This document shows positions 1-7,747 of a stretch of DNA of 9,746 nucleotides, in pieces. Position 1 is the first letter of the stretch; each line of letters begins with the position of its first letter. The notes below the pieces were generated by a model. The model was not told where the DNA came from and ran no database searches. It saw nothing but the letters and a program-made list of their open reading frames with translations. The DNA comes from Atopobiaceae bacterium (GTDB lineage: Bacteria; Actinomycetota; Coriobacteriia; Coriobacteriales; Atopobiaceae), in assembly GCA_017510875.1 (NCBI GenBank), contig JAFWLX010000327.1, positions 1 to 9,746 of the forward strand, read 5' to 3'. The position numbers and the translations under genes are program-made.

Positions 1-347
1 ATATTGATAATGTTCAAAGACTTTGGGCTGACGGTGATGTTATGCGGTTTGTTGGGTTCCCTAATGGATTACACCAAACAAGCGAAGAAATGAAAGGTTG
101 GTTTCAGTGGATTGAATCCCACAGACCTGTTCTGAATCACTACTCGATATTTGAAAATGGGAATTATTGTGGTGAATCATTCTATGAGATTGATGAAGAA
201 CATCAAAGCGCTGCATTGGATATCAAGCTATTTGGGTTTGCGCGCGGACGGGGAATTGCAACGGCAGGATTATCTTTTGCTATCAAAGAAGCATTCAGAA
301 ACGGTGCAGAAATTGTTTGGGTCGATCCAAAACGACCTCTCGGTTGA
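1..347 (+). pseudogene. GNAT acetyltransferase, 5' end off-window and 3' end lost
   Basis: The frame is open from the first bases (in frame from position 3), so the beginning lies outside the window; the first internal ATG, at 42, is probably not the true start. The visible protein resembles RimJ/RimL-type GNAT N-acetyltransferases, which move an acetyl group from acetyl-CoA to an amine. An R-G-R-G-I-A stretch at about 241-258 fits the acetyl-CoA-binding R/Q-x-x-G-x-G/A motif, followed by a helix (SFAIKEAF) and the beta strand EIVWVDP. The family normally continues with an N-x-x-N-x-x-A-x-x-LY-x-x-x-GF segment; here the frame instead ends in a few unrelated codons and a TGA at 345. Base composition is clearly AT-richer than everything downstream. 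I read it as a truncated, probably foreign, non-functional gene; the acceptor substrate cannot be told. Confidence 0.72.
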
Positions 348-747
348 CGGCATTCACCTGCTTCCCGAGTCGATGAAGTACAAGATGTGGGAGTCTTACG
401 ACGACCAGACGACCGACCTCATTGGCGTGCAGTGCTCGATCGACAACCACGGGTACGGACGCGGAACCGATGGACGGGCGCAGCCGTACCAAATCGCGCA
501 GGACAATACCGTCGTGGTCAAGGACGCGGACGGATACATGCTTACGGTGGTGACCGAGATGTACCATGGCTCGGACGGCGCCTACTCCTGCGAGACCACC
601 ACGGCCATACCATCGGGCACCAAAGGTAGGTTCTGCCTCATCTTCTATGTCGACAAGGGCACCACAGACGTGACCCTTTCTATCGATAACCACAACGGCA
701 CCGTCTATGAGGTTCCCATTACGCTCGAGAAGAGCGACGAGGCCTGA
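331..747 (+). pseudogene. C-terminal fragment of an unrecognised, probably secreted beta-rich protein
   Basis: From about 331 the sequence turns GC-rich and the frame beginning N-D-L-S-V-D-G codes for about 138 residues up to TGA 745-747. The same frame upstream of 331 is only an out-of-frame reading of the acetyltransferase, so this piece has no start codon or ribosome site of its own. The residues alternate hydrophobic and polar in beta-strand fashion (VQCSIDN, MLTVVTEMY, RFCLIFYVD, DVTLSIDNH, VYEVPITLE). This recalls the Ig-like DUF4352/DUF5067 style of extracellular domains, but I do not recognise a named family. An internal ATG at 373 could in principle start a shorter protein, yet no Shine-Dalgarno precedes it. 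The fragment most likely is the surviving tail of a gene whose front was replaced by the acetyltransferase segment. Confidence 0.6.
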
Positions 748-754
748 TAGGCCT
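740..754 (+). terminator. Weak hairpin over the stop codon of the upstream fragment
   Basis: AGGCCT, a GAT spacer, then AGGCCT again form a 6-bp stem that overlaps the TGA stop. No T-run follows and the loop is only three bases, so terminator activity is doubtful. Confidence 0.2.
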
Positions 755-978
755 TGCGTCCTCGCAGCCTGCCGCCATCTGCTGCCTGGGGCCCGGGGGC
801 ATAGAGTGTGGTGCAGGTGCGCGGCCAATACCAAAAAAGCTTCAACAACTGCTATGATGACCTCTATGGGCAAGGCTGTCGCCGTCAGAACACGCTTCAT
901 ACGCACCAAGACGACCCACAAGTCAGTCCATGCCCATGCCGAAGAACCGATCAGTTTGTAGAGAAGGCAGGTACTCAT
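748..978. other. Non-coding gap upstream of the giant surface gene
   Basis: This 231-base stretch holds no convincing gene. Open frames exist on both strands (a plus-strand frame ending at 961 and a long minus-strand frame), but they are rich in Arg/His/Thr or overlap real genes antisense, and neither has a good ribosome site. The giant frame can be extended upstream to a GTG at 808. The extension (Gln/Cys/His-rich) would place a non-signal sequence before a perfect signal peptide, so I treat it as leader DNA. It probably holds the promoter and a long 5' untranslated region. Confidence 0.55.
850..858 (+). promoter_or_regulatory. Possible extended -10 promoter of the surface gene
   Basis: TGCTATGAT matches an extended -10 element (TGn followed by TATGAT). 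No clear TTGACA-like -35 lies 16-18 bases upstream, which is tolerated by extended -10 promoters. If real, transcription would start near 865 and leave an untranslated leader of about 114 bases before ATG 979. Confidence 0.3.
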
Positions 979-3900
979 ATGTCTATGCCACTTATTCGCA
1001 AGCGCCTTGCCATCGTCCTTGCCCTCGCGCTGACAGTCTTGACGGTGGGCGGCGTATCGGCATGGGCCCTAGGCACAGACGCCCAGCCAGAGACGTCCCA
1101 GCTGACGGCACAGGCAGACACACAGGTAAAGGGCCCTGACGTCGATGCGCTCACCGGCCAAAACTGGATGAGCGCCATCCCCGACCAGCGCTACCTTTAC
1201 GAGATCAACATCCCCGGGACGCACGACGCAAGCATGAAGGACTCATGGGGCCGCAAGTGGCACCAGTCGTTCTCTACCGAATACGTCTATGCCGAAACGC
1301 AGGACCTCTACCTCAACGAGCAGCTGGACGCGGGTGTCAGACTGTTTGACCTGCGCTTTACCGACGGCCAATACATCCCTGACGATTGGAAGAAGACCGA
1401 CACCGACTACATGGCCTACAACTGCCACGGCAATCCAAACGAGGCAATCGACTGCCTCTACTTTGCACGCGACAAGAACAAGGTCTTCTACAACTCGTAC
1501 TCCACGCTCGACATGATGTGCAACTTCCTGTCAAAGCACCCAACCGAGACCATCATCCTCAGCATGGACTACGAGTCTGGCTCCAGTGCAGAGGGCACCA
1601 TGAAGCGCCTGCGCAACTGCCTGGACATCTTTGCCAAGCGGTACAACCCCTACGTGAGAAAGCCCTATATCTACACCCAGGGCAGCAGCAAGATCATCAC
1701 CGAGATGCCCATGCTCAAGGACGTGCGCGGTCAGATAGTGATACTCAGCGGCAGAACTGACTTGCTGGGGTATGGCATGCAGGTCAGCCTGCCCAACGCG
1801 ATTGCCACAACAAGCATCGCCGGCACGACCTTTGCCTGTGAGAATCATTATGAGGTCACATCAGTCGTAAAGAAGAATCTCTTAAAAATCTTTTATGAAG
1901 GTGGAACGATCAAATACAAGACCGACACCTTTGGGGATTGGGTCACAGACTCCTCTGAAAGGCACCGCCTGTACTTGCCTCGCAACCTCGATTCGCACGT
2001 CAGCCACGGCAACTACGTGTACACGACAACCAACAGGCCCGCCTTTACCAAGATCGAATACTGCAGCCCGGGAGATGCTGCCAAAGATGAAGTCAATCCT
2101 TATCTCTATACAGAACCCAGCGCATACTTCAAAACGGTTGGCCGTTACTACGGCTGGGTCTGCTCGGACTATGTGACCAATGACACCGTCAAGACGTTCT
2201 GGAAGACCAACTTTCCCGATGACTTGGAGTACGTAAGCTACACCTTCCAGTACAACGACCCGCGTGTGCCCAACCAGACGCTCACCGTGATGAGGGACAC
2301 CCAGATTACGCTTCCCACCGCCAATGAACTCTCCAACATGGGCATACGTCGTACTCATGGCACTCTTGTGGAGTGGCTGGTAAACGGCGAAAAGACCCTT
2401 AAGCCCGGCACGACGCTGACCCTCGATGAGTCGACCACCATCGAGATGCAGTGGAGCATGACCTGGGAAGACCTGCAGGATCAGATCTACTCCCACGCCG
2501 CCGCCAATGACACGACTCCCATCAGGCTGACGTCCGACATAACCTCCAGCGAAGACTCGCGCCCCCTCGTCATCAACTCAGGCACCAACATCACCATCGA
2601 CCTCAACGGACATACCCTCAAGCGCCATAGGTACGGCAAGGGGGGAATGGTCTTTGTAATGCATGGCAATGCGAATCTGACCATCACGGGAAGCGGCACC
2701 GTGATAGGCGGAACTGCAGGCAGAGACGCTAATTACCGCGCCAGCGATTACGGCGTCATCCGTGTTGGCTCTGGCTCCACGCTTACCCTCATAAACGACA
2801 CGGGCACTGGCGCTCTTGAGATACACGACAACAGTGCTGCATCTGGCGGTCCCATTGCCATCTATGGTGATGGCACGCTCAACGTGCAAGGCAACGTGAA
2901 GATCGAGAACAACTACAACACGGGCGGCGATGTGCCGGGGGATGTGTTCCTCGTGCAGGGGTCCGTGGTCAATGTGACCGGCAAGCTCGACGGCTCCGCA
3001 CGCATTGGCGTCGTCAGCGATGCCGAGCCCGCTGAGGGCGCCCCCATTGTGGTCAGCAAGGGCCTCGCACAAAATGGCAGCATCGACAACTTCTTTAGCA
3101 GCGATGAGCGCTATCAGATCGTGGAGGTCGCGGGCGAGGCCTGCCTCGTCAAGAGCCTTGAGGTCACCTTTGACAGCATGGGCGGCTCGGATGTGAACAA
3201 GGCGTACGCAAAGAACAACGCCACGGTGAGCAAGCCCGACGACCCAAAGAAGGACCACTGCATCTTTAAGGGCTGGTACACCGCAGCGCAAGGCGGGGAG
3301 GAGTATGACTTTACCAAGCCGGTGACGCAGAACCTCACGCTCTATGCGCGCTGGGAAGCCAACACCCTGACCATCAACTATGACAGCAACGGCGGCACCA
3401 GCGTTGAGCCGCAGACCGTCCCCTATGGGACCACAGCCACGCCGCCCGCCGACCCCACGCGTGAGGGCTACACCTTTGCGGGCTGGAAATACTTTGTGAG
3501 CGCGTCCCGCTACATGAGGGGTGGTTACCTCTTTTTCAACTTTGAGAAACCTGTGACCTACGACGTCAACCTGACCGCCTTCTGGGATCCGATAGCCTGC
3601 AAGCTGAGCTTTGACAGCAACGGTGGCAGCGAGGTGGCAGCCCAGAGCGTCAGCTATGGCAAGCAGGCAACCAAACCCGCCGATCCCACGCGTGAGGGCT
3701 ACATCTTTACGGGCTGGACGCTGAAGGACGGTACGGCATTTGACTTTGGCACGGCTTTGCGCGAGGACATGACCCTGTACGCCAACTGGCTGCCCGTGCA
3801 GCACACGGTAACCTTTGACAGCAGGGGAGGGACCAGCGTAAGTGCCCAGCTTGTAGCGCACGACACGCAGGCCACCAAGCCTGCCAACCCCTCGCGTAAG

Positions 3901-6900
3901 GGCTACGAGTTCGTGGACTGGCGCAGCGAGGCGGCCCCGGAGGTGCCCTACGACTTCTCTGCGAACGTCACCTCAGACCTGAACCTGTATGCCACCTGGC
4001 GCCCGGTTGTCTACACCGTGTCCTTTGACACCCGTGGTGGTGGCGAGGTAACGCCACAGACAGTGGAGTATGGCCAGAAGGCAACCAGACCCGTCGAGGA
4101 TCCTACGCGCGAGGGCTACGACTTCATGGGGTGGAAGTATATGCCACCTCAGTCTCCCTACATGAACCGCAGCGCCAGTCCCTTCTCCTTTGACACCCCC
4201 ATAACCAGCAACATGACGCTGCTTGCCTCGTGGGCTCCGATCAGCTGCACCGTCAGCTTTGACAGCCGCGGCGGCAGCGAGGTCGAGCCACAGGTCGTTG
4301 CCTACGGCAATCAGGCCGAACAGCCTGCCGCGCCCACGATGGAAGGCTCCCTCTTTGCTGGGTGGTTTACCGACGAGGACTGCACCGTCCCCTACGGCTT
4401 TGACGCGCCCGTGCGCGAGAGCATGACCCTGTATGCAGGTTGGATAGGTGACCCCACGGATCCCTCGATGCTGGTGATCGTCTTTGATTCCGCAGGAGGC
4501 ACGCCGGTTGACCATCAGGTCCTTGAGGTGGGGCAGACCGTGACCGAGCCATCGTCCCCCACAAGGTGCGGGTACGACTATGGCGGATGGTTTGTGGACG
4601 GCGACCCCAGCAGGCCTTACGACTTTGGCACTCCCTTGGCGGCAGACCTGCTGCTTAAGGCCCAGTGGACGCCTGCTACCTACACCGTCAGCTTTGACAC
4701 GATGGGCGCCGGCAATGCCCCCGAGTCCCAGCAGGTCAGCTTTGATGCGTTGGCCAGTGCCCCATCAGATCCCACATGGGAAGGTCACGACTTTGACGGA
4801 TGGTACGCACAGGAGCCCGAACCTCTGAGCGACGAGGTTGCCGAGCAGTTCCGCAACGACCCAGACCTGAGCCGCGAGTACTGGATCACCGACGACAACT
4901 ACCTGCGCTATTACTTTGACTTTGACAGCATCCCCATAGAGGGCGACCAGACCCTGTACGCCAGGTGGACCTCCCAGACGCACACCGTCAGCTTTGACGC
5001 GCAGGGTGGCTCTGCCGTGGAGGCCCAGCAGGGCATCGTGCATGGTGAGATAGCAACCGAGCCCGACGACCCCATCCGTGAGCACTACTGGTTTGACGGA
5101 TGGTTCTTGGACGCGGAGTGCTCCAGGCCCTACGACTTTGCCACGCCCGTGACGGACGACCTCACGCTCTATGCGGGCTGGGTCGCGCAGGCCTACGAGG
5201 TGCTGCTCATCCCTGGCAACGCTGACGAGTGCCAGGTGCAGAACGTGTCCTATGGCGAGCTGGCCAACAAGCCCGCCGACCCCGTACGCTCGGGCTACCG
5301 CTTTGACGGCTGGTTTGTGGACGGCGACCGCACCAAGCCATACGACTTTGAGGCGCCCGTGCAGGACAACCTGGTCATAGAGGGCCGCTGGACGCAGGAG
5401 GGCTTTACCGTCACCTTTGACGTGGACGGCGGGACGCCCCAGCCTGCCATCCAGCAGGTGGCGCCCAACGATCTGGTGGAAGAGCCAAGCGCTCCCACCA
5501 AGGATGGGTCGGTCTTTGTTGGCTGGTACGAAATCGTGCGCACTGACCTCACCGACGAGGAGATCGACGCCATCCTCAGCGACCCCGTGCTCAGCAGCAC
5601 GGTGTTGGTTGTGGGGCACGAAGCGCTACTTGCCTACGACTTTGCCAGCCCCGTCACAAGCGAGCTGACCCTGCGCGCAATCTGGGTCGGCGTCACGCAC
5701 ACCATTGCCTTCCAGACCAACGGAGGCTCGGCGATAGCCGCCGAGCAGGGCATCGCGCATGGTGACGCCGCACGCCAGCCTGCCAATCCGACCCGAGAGG
5801 GCTACACGTTTGCCGGGTGGTACGTAGATGCGGCGTGCACGCGACCCTACTTCTTTACGGAGCCCGTGCTGGAAGACCTCACGCTCTATGCTGGCTGGAA
5901 GGAGAGGACCTATACCGTGATCTTTGCCAGCTATGGAGGGACCTACATCAGCCGGCAGACCGTCCCCCATGGGCGTAGGGCAACCCGGCCCACCAACCCA
6001 CGCATGGTTGGGTACGAGTTTGTCTATTGGTACCAGCCCAGCTGGACGGTGGTGGGACCCCTGGGTGGTCTTGTCGCCCAAGAGGACGAACCCACGCAGG
6101 AATACGACTTTGATGCGCCCGTCACCAGCGATCTCGTTCTGCTGGCGCAATGGGACGAGGGCAGCTATACGGTCCGGTTTGACACGGACGGCGGAACGCC
6201 CGCGCCGGAGGACCAGAGCCTTGAGGCGGGCTCGTATGCCCAGCAACCCGAGGACCCGCAAAAAGAAGGCCAGCTGTTCCTCGGCTGGTACGCACAGGAG
6301 CCCGAACCTCTGAGCGACGAGGACGCCGCACGCTTCCGCAACGACCCAGACCTGAGCCGCGAGTACTGGATCACAGACGACAACTACCTGCGCTATTACT
6401 TTGACTTTGACCTCATGACCATAGATGATGATACGACCCTCTATGCGCGCTGGGCGTCGCCCACGCATACGGTCACCTTTGCGGACGAGGAAGGCATCGT
6501 GGGCCAGCTGACCGTTGACCATGGCTCAACGATCGCCGAAGACGCGGCCCTTGTTCGCGAGGGCTACGTTGCACAAGCCTGGTACACCGATCCCGAGCAC
6601 GCATATCGCTACGACCTTGGCTCATCGGTGGCGAGCGACATCACGCTGTACGCCGACCGCTACCTTAAGGACTGCGACGTCACCTTGATGTTGGGGGAGG
6701 CAGAGCTGTATGTTCAGACGCTGAGTTGGGGCCAGACGCTCGAGCAGCTTCCCAGCAGTGTGGAGGGCTACGACTTCTTGGGCTGGTATGCCGATGCCGC
6801 GCTTAGCGAGCCTCTGGACAACAGCACCCCCGTGACCGCAGACATGACGGTCTACGGCAGCTGGACGCCCACCATCCTCACCGTAACCCTAGACAGCAAC

Positions 6901-7410
6901 GGAGGCACCGAGGTGAGCCCGCAGACGCAGCAGGTGGCCTACGGGGAGCTGGCGACCGTGCCCGCCGATCCGGTACGCGAGGGATACGTGTTCAAGGGCT
7001 GGTACGAGGACTGGACCGGGTGCCTGACCGCCGAGCAGCTGTCGATGTATGCCCAAAGCGATGACGAGGATGCGCGGGAGCTGGTCAGCGTGCTGGTAAT
7101 GAACGACGATGGGCTGTACCGCGTGTACGACCTGAAGAACCAGCCCACCTACTCGGACGTGACCCTCGTGGCGCTTTGGGAGAAGAGTCCCTCTGACGAC
7201 GGCAACAACACCAAGCCGTCAGACGGGAGCTCCGGCAAGGCTACTCCTGCCGCATCCACCAAGCCCAGCACGACGGCCACCACAGCCACCAAGCCCAGCG
7301 CAACGACCCTGCCCAGGACCGGCGATGTGTCAGGTTTGCCACTGGCAGCAGCGCTTGCAATGGCGGGGGTGGGCTTGACCGCACTCGCGCGGCGAGCGAA
7401 GGAGTGGTAA
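979..7410 (+). CDS. Giant LPxTG surface protein: PI-PLC-X-like domain, beta-helix, 17 InlB-B repeats
   Basis: Predicted 2143-residue wall-anchored protein. ATG 979 is chosen over GTG 808 because it opens a classic signal peptide (RKR, hydrophobic core, cleavage near AWA-LG at about residue 31); GAAGGCAGG lies just upstream. Residues about 62-416 resemble bacterial phosphatidylinositol-specific phospholipase C (X domain). PGTHDA gives His82/Asp83, FDLR gives Asp124/Arg126 and NCHGN gives His150, matching the B. cereus catalytic set His32/Asp33/Asp67/Arg69/His82. So it is probably an active lyase on inositol lipids or GPI anchors (inference). Residues 417-493 look like a divergent Ig/InlB-like unit. 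Residues 494-726 are a beta-helix-like stretch (IDLNGHTL, NLTITGSGTV). Residues 727-2069 are 17 InlB-B/Flg_new repeats. A TKPS-rich linker follows, then LPRTG at 2111-2115, a hydrophobic segment and an ARRAKEW tail for sortase. No sortase gene lies in the window. Likely role: adhesin-enzyme at the host surface. Confidence 0.93.
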   Translation: MSMPLIRKRLAIVLALALTVLTVGGVSAWALGTDAQPETSQLTAQADTQVKGPDVDALTGQNWMSAIPDQRYLYEINIPGTHDASMKDSWGRKWHQSFSTEYVYAETQDLYLNEQLDAGVRLFDLRFTDGQYIPDDWKKTDTDYMAYNCHGNPNEAIDCLYFARDKNKVFYNSYSTLDMMCNFLSKHPTETIILSMDYESGSSAEGTMKRLRNCLDIFAKRYNPYVRKPYIYTQGSSKIITEMPMLKDVRGQIVILSGRTDLLGYGMQVSLPNAIATTSIAGTTFACENHYEVTSVVKKNLLKIFYEGGTIKYKTDTFGDWVTDSSERHRLYLPRNLDSHVSHGNYVYTTTNRPAFTKIEYCSPGDAAKDEVNPYLYTEPSAYFKTVGRYYGWVCSDYVTNDTVKTFWKTNFPDDLEYVSYTFQYNDPRVPNQTLTVMRDTQITLPTANELSNMGIRRTHGTLVEWLVNGEKTLKPGTTLTLDESTTIEMQWSMTWEDLQDQIYSHAAANDTTPIRLTSDITSSEDSRPLVINSGTNITIDLNGHTLKRHRYGKGGMVFVMHGNANLTITGSGTVIGGTAGRDANYRASDYGVIRVGSGSTLTLINDTGTGALEIHDNSAASGGPIAIYGDGTLNVQGNVKIENNYNTGGDVPGDVFLVQGSVVNVTGKLDGSARIGVVSDAEPAEGAPIVVSKGLAQNGSIDNFFSSDERYQIVEVAGEACLVKSLEVTFDSMGGSDVNKAYAKNNATVSKPDDPKKDHCIFKGWYTAAQGGEEYDFTKPVTQNLTLYARWEANTLTINYDSNGGTSVEPQTVPYGTTATPPADPTREGYTFAGWKYFVSASRYMRGGYLFFNFEKPVTYDVNLTAFWDPIACKLSFDSNGGSEVAAQSVSYGKQATKPADPTREGYIFTGWTLKDGTAFDFGTALREDMTLYANWLPVQHTVTFDSRGGTSVSAQLVAHDTQATKPANPSRKGYEFVDWRSEAAPEVPYDFSANVTSDLNLYATWRPVVYTVSFDTRGGGEVTPQTVEYGQKATRPVEDPTREGYDFMGWKYMPPQSPYMNRSASPFSFDTPITSNMTLLASWAPISCTVSFDSRGGSEVEPQVVAYGNQAEQPAAPTMEGSLFAGWFTDEDCTVPYGFDAPVRESMTLYAGWIGDPTDPSMLVIVFDSAGGTPVDHQVLEVGQTVTEPSSPTRCGYDYGGWFVDGDPSRPYDFGTPLAADLLLKAQWTPATYTVSFDTMGAGNAPESQQVSFDALASAPSDPTWEGHDFDGWYAQEPEPLSDEVAEQFRNDPDLSREYWITDDNYLRYYFDFDSIPIEGDQTLYARWTSQTHTVSFDAQGGSAVEAQQGIVHGEIATEPDDPIREHYWFDGWFLDAECSRPYDFATPVTDDLTLYAGWVAQAYEVLLIPGNADECQVQNVSYGELANKPADPVRSGYRFDGWFVDGDRTKPYDFEAPVQDNLVIEGRWTQEGFTVTFDVDGGTPQPAIQQVAPNDLVEEPSAPTKDGSVFVGWYEIVRTDLTDEEIDAILSDPVLSSTVLVVGHEALLAYDFASPVTSELTLRAIWVGVTHTIAFQTNGGSAIAAEQGIAHGDAARQPANPTREGYTFAGWYVDAACTRPYFFTEPVLEDLTLYAGWKERTYTVIFASYGGTYISRQTVPHGRRATRPTNPRMVGYEFVYWYQPSWTVVGPLGGLVAQEDEPTQEYDFDAPVTSDLVLLAQWDEGSYTVRFDTDGGTPAPEDQSLEAGSYAQQPEDPQKEGQLFLGWYAQEPEPLSDEDAARFRNDPDLSREYWITDDNYLRYYFDFDLMTIDDDTTLYARWASPTHTVTFADEEGIVGQLTVDHGSTIAEDAALVREGYVAQAWYTDPEHAYRYDLGSSVASDITLYADRYLKDCDVTLMLGEAELYVQTLSWGQTLEQLPSSVEGYDFLGWYADAALSEPLDNSTPVTADMTVYGSWTPTILTVTLDSNGGTEVSPQTQQVAYGELATVPADPVREGYVFKGWYEDWTGCLTAEQLSMYAQSDDEDARELVSVLVMNDDGLYRVYDLKNQPTYSDVTLVALWEKSPSDDGNNTKPSDGSSGKATPAASTKPSTTATTATKPSATTLPRTGDVSGLPLAAALAMAGVGLTALARRAKEW
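4801..4926 (+). repeat. 126-bp direct repeat, copy 1 (insert of repeat unit 8)
   Basis: It encodes the insert of unit 8, from WYAQEPEPLSDE to YYFDFD. It matches 6286-6411 at 119 of 126 bases by my alignment. Six of the seven differences cluster in the codons after LSDE, and the rest is almost unchanged even at silent positions, while surrounding repeat DNA has diverged widely. This points to recent duplication or gene conversion. Confidence 0.9.
6286..6411 (+). repeat. 126-bp direct repeat, copy 2 (insert of repeat unit 14)
   Basis: Second copy of the insert, 1485 bases (495 codons) downstream of copy 1 and in the same frame. The six flanking units between the copies equal two of the three-unit blocks. 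Recombination between the copies would remove or add exactly six repeats without breaking the frame. Confidence 0.9.
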
Positions 7411-7457
7411 GGGGATCCTGCGGCGCCTGAGGGTGTGAACAGAGCGTTCCCAAGCCC

Positions 7458-7489
7458 GGCCCAGACGGACAGCTGAATTCGTCTGGGCC
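7458..7489. terminator. Shared hairpin terminator between convergent genes
   Basis: GGCCCAGACG (7458-7467) pairs perfectly with CGTCTGGGCC (7480-7489) across a 12-base loop. It lies 47 bases after the surface gene stop and directly abuts the TAA of the small minus-strand gene at 7490. On the plus strand it is followed by TTACTT, a weak T-run; on the minus strand there is no T-run. Its place between two convergent stop codons suggests a two-way terminator. Confidence 0.65.
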
Positions 7490-7645
7490 TTACTTGCGGC
7501 GCTTCTTCGGCTTGGACAGCTCGGGCAGCATGCTGATCACAAGGTCGGTGACGGAATCTCTGTTCTCGATGCCCACCAGCATCATCTCCGGCACGTCTGC
7601 CAACAGGTCCAATACGTATGCGAGACATTCTGCGCTCGATGCCAT
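7490..7645 (-). pseudogene. TfoX N-terminal-domain-like protein with an internal in-frame deletion (51 aa)
   Basis: The minus strand from ATG 7645 to TAA 7490 encodes 51 residues. It starts MASSAECLAYVLDLL, the way small TfoX_N-type proteins of this bacterial group start. It then jumps after ADVP to EMMLVGIENRD and ends MLPELSKPKKRRK, which matches the far end of such proteins (GAK-x-MLLV, then a helix and a Lys/Arg-rich tail). The central part, with the usual MMGEY and YDDR-type motifs, is missing. Intact relatives are about 100 residues, so roughly half is gone, yet the frame is kept. GGAAGGGG on the minus strand (7653-7660) is a very strong ribosome site seven bases before the ATG, and TAGAAT at 7681-7676 could be a -10. 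It may still be translated. Family assignment is from memory of motifs; I am moderately sure. Confidence 0.55.
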
Positions 7646-7747
7646 GCGACGTCCCCTTCCGTCTTTGCCAGAGTTATTCTACTTCGTGCACGCCCTTTTC
7701 CTAGCGGTGGCACAGAGTTCCCTGGGAGCGACAGACCAGCCTAAACT

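Larger units (their letters stand above)
3157..7185 (+). repeat. Array of 17 tandem InlB-B/Flg_new repeats with period-three order
   Basis: Each unit runs from a tVsFDs-GG strand through YG-atkPadPtreGy-F-GW and YDF to tLyA-W. Unit starts are 3157, 3361, 3592, 3796, 4006, 4240, 4468, 4675, 4975, 5188, 5398, 5692, 5905, 6160, 6460, 6667 and 6871. Lengths in residues are 68, 77, 68, 70, 78, 76, 69, 100, 71, 70, 98, 71, 85, 100, 69, 68 and 105. Units 2, 5, 8, 11, 14 and 17 (and, out of step, 13) carry an insert between GW and YDF. Look-alike units sit three apart: 2/5 share GWKY and YM, 3/6 share FDS-GGSEV, 7/10 share GWFVDGD, 9/12 share GGSA and QGI-HG. Units 15 and 16 are the most degenerate and lack GG. 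In this family the domain is a small beta-grasp fold, often forming stalks on surface proteins. Confidence 0.9.

Noticed and set aside
707..961. 84-aa plus-strand frame in the gap before the surface gene
   Set aside because: Arg/Thr/His-rich with no recognisable motif, overlaps the end of the upstream fragment in another frame, and lacks a ribosome site.
808..978. GTG at 808 as the start of the giant surface protein
   Set aside because: The 57 added residues lack homology or a signal sequence and would bury a textbook signal peptide that begins at ATG 979, which has a usable ribosome site.
295..978. 227-aa minus-strand open frame across the left genes and gap
   Set aside because: It lies antisense to the coherent 331-747 coding tail, and its Val/Leu/Arg-rich composition looks like a reverse reading of GC-rich codons; no family is recognisable.
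2578..3861. 427-aa open frame on the minus strand
   Set aside because: It runs antisense through the well-supported surface gene, reflects its GC-rich third positions, and shows no domain pattern or ribosome site. Similar long antisense frames at 4765-5619 and 5626-6522 were rejected for the same reason.
3157..7185. CRISPR or intergenic tandem-repeat array
   Set aside because: The periodicity is at protein level, within one uninterrupted reading frame with varied DNA; there are no identical short repeats with unique spacers.
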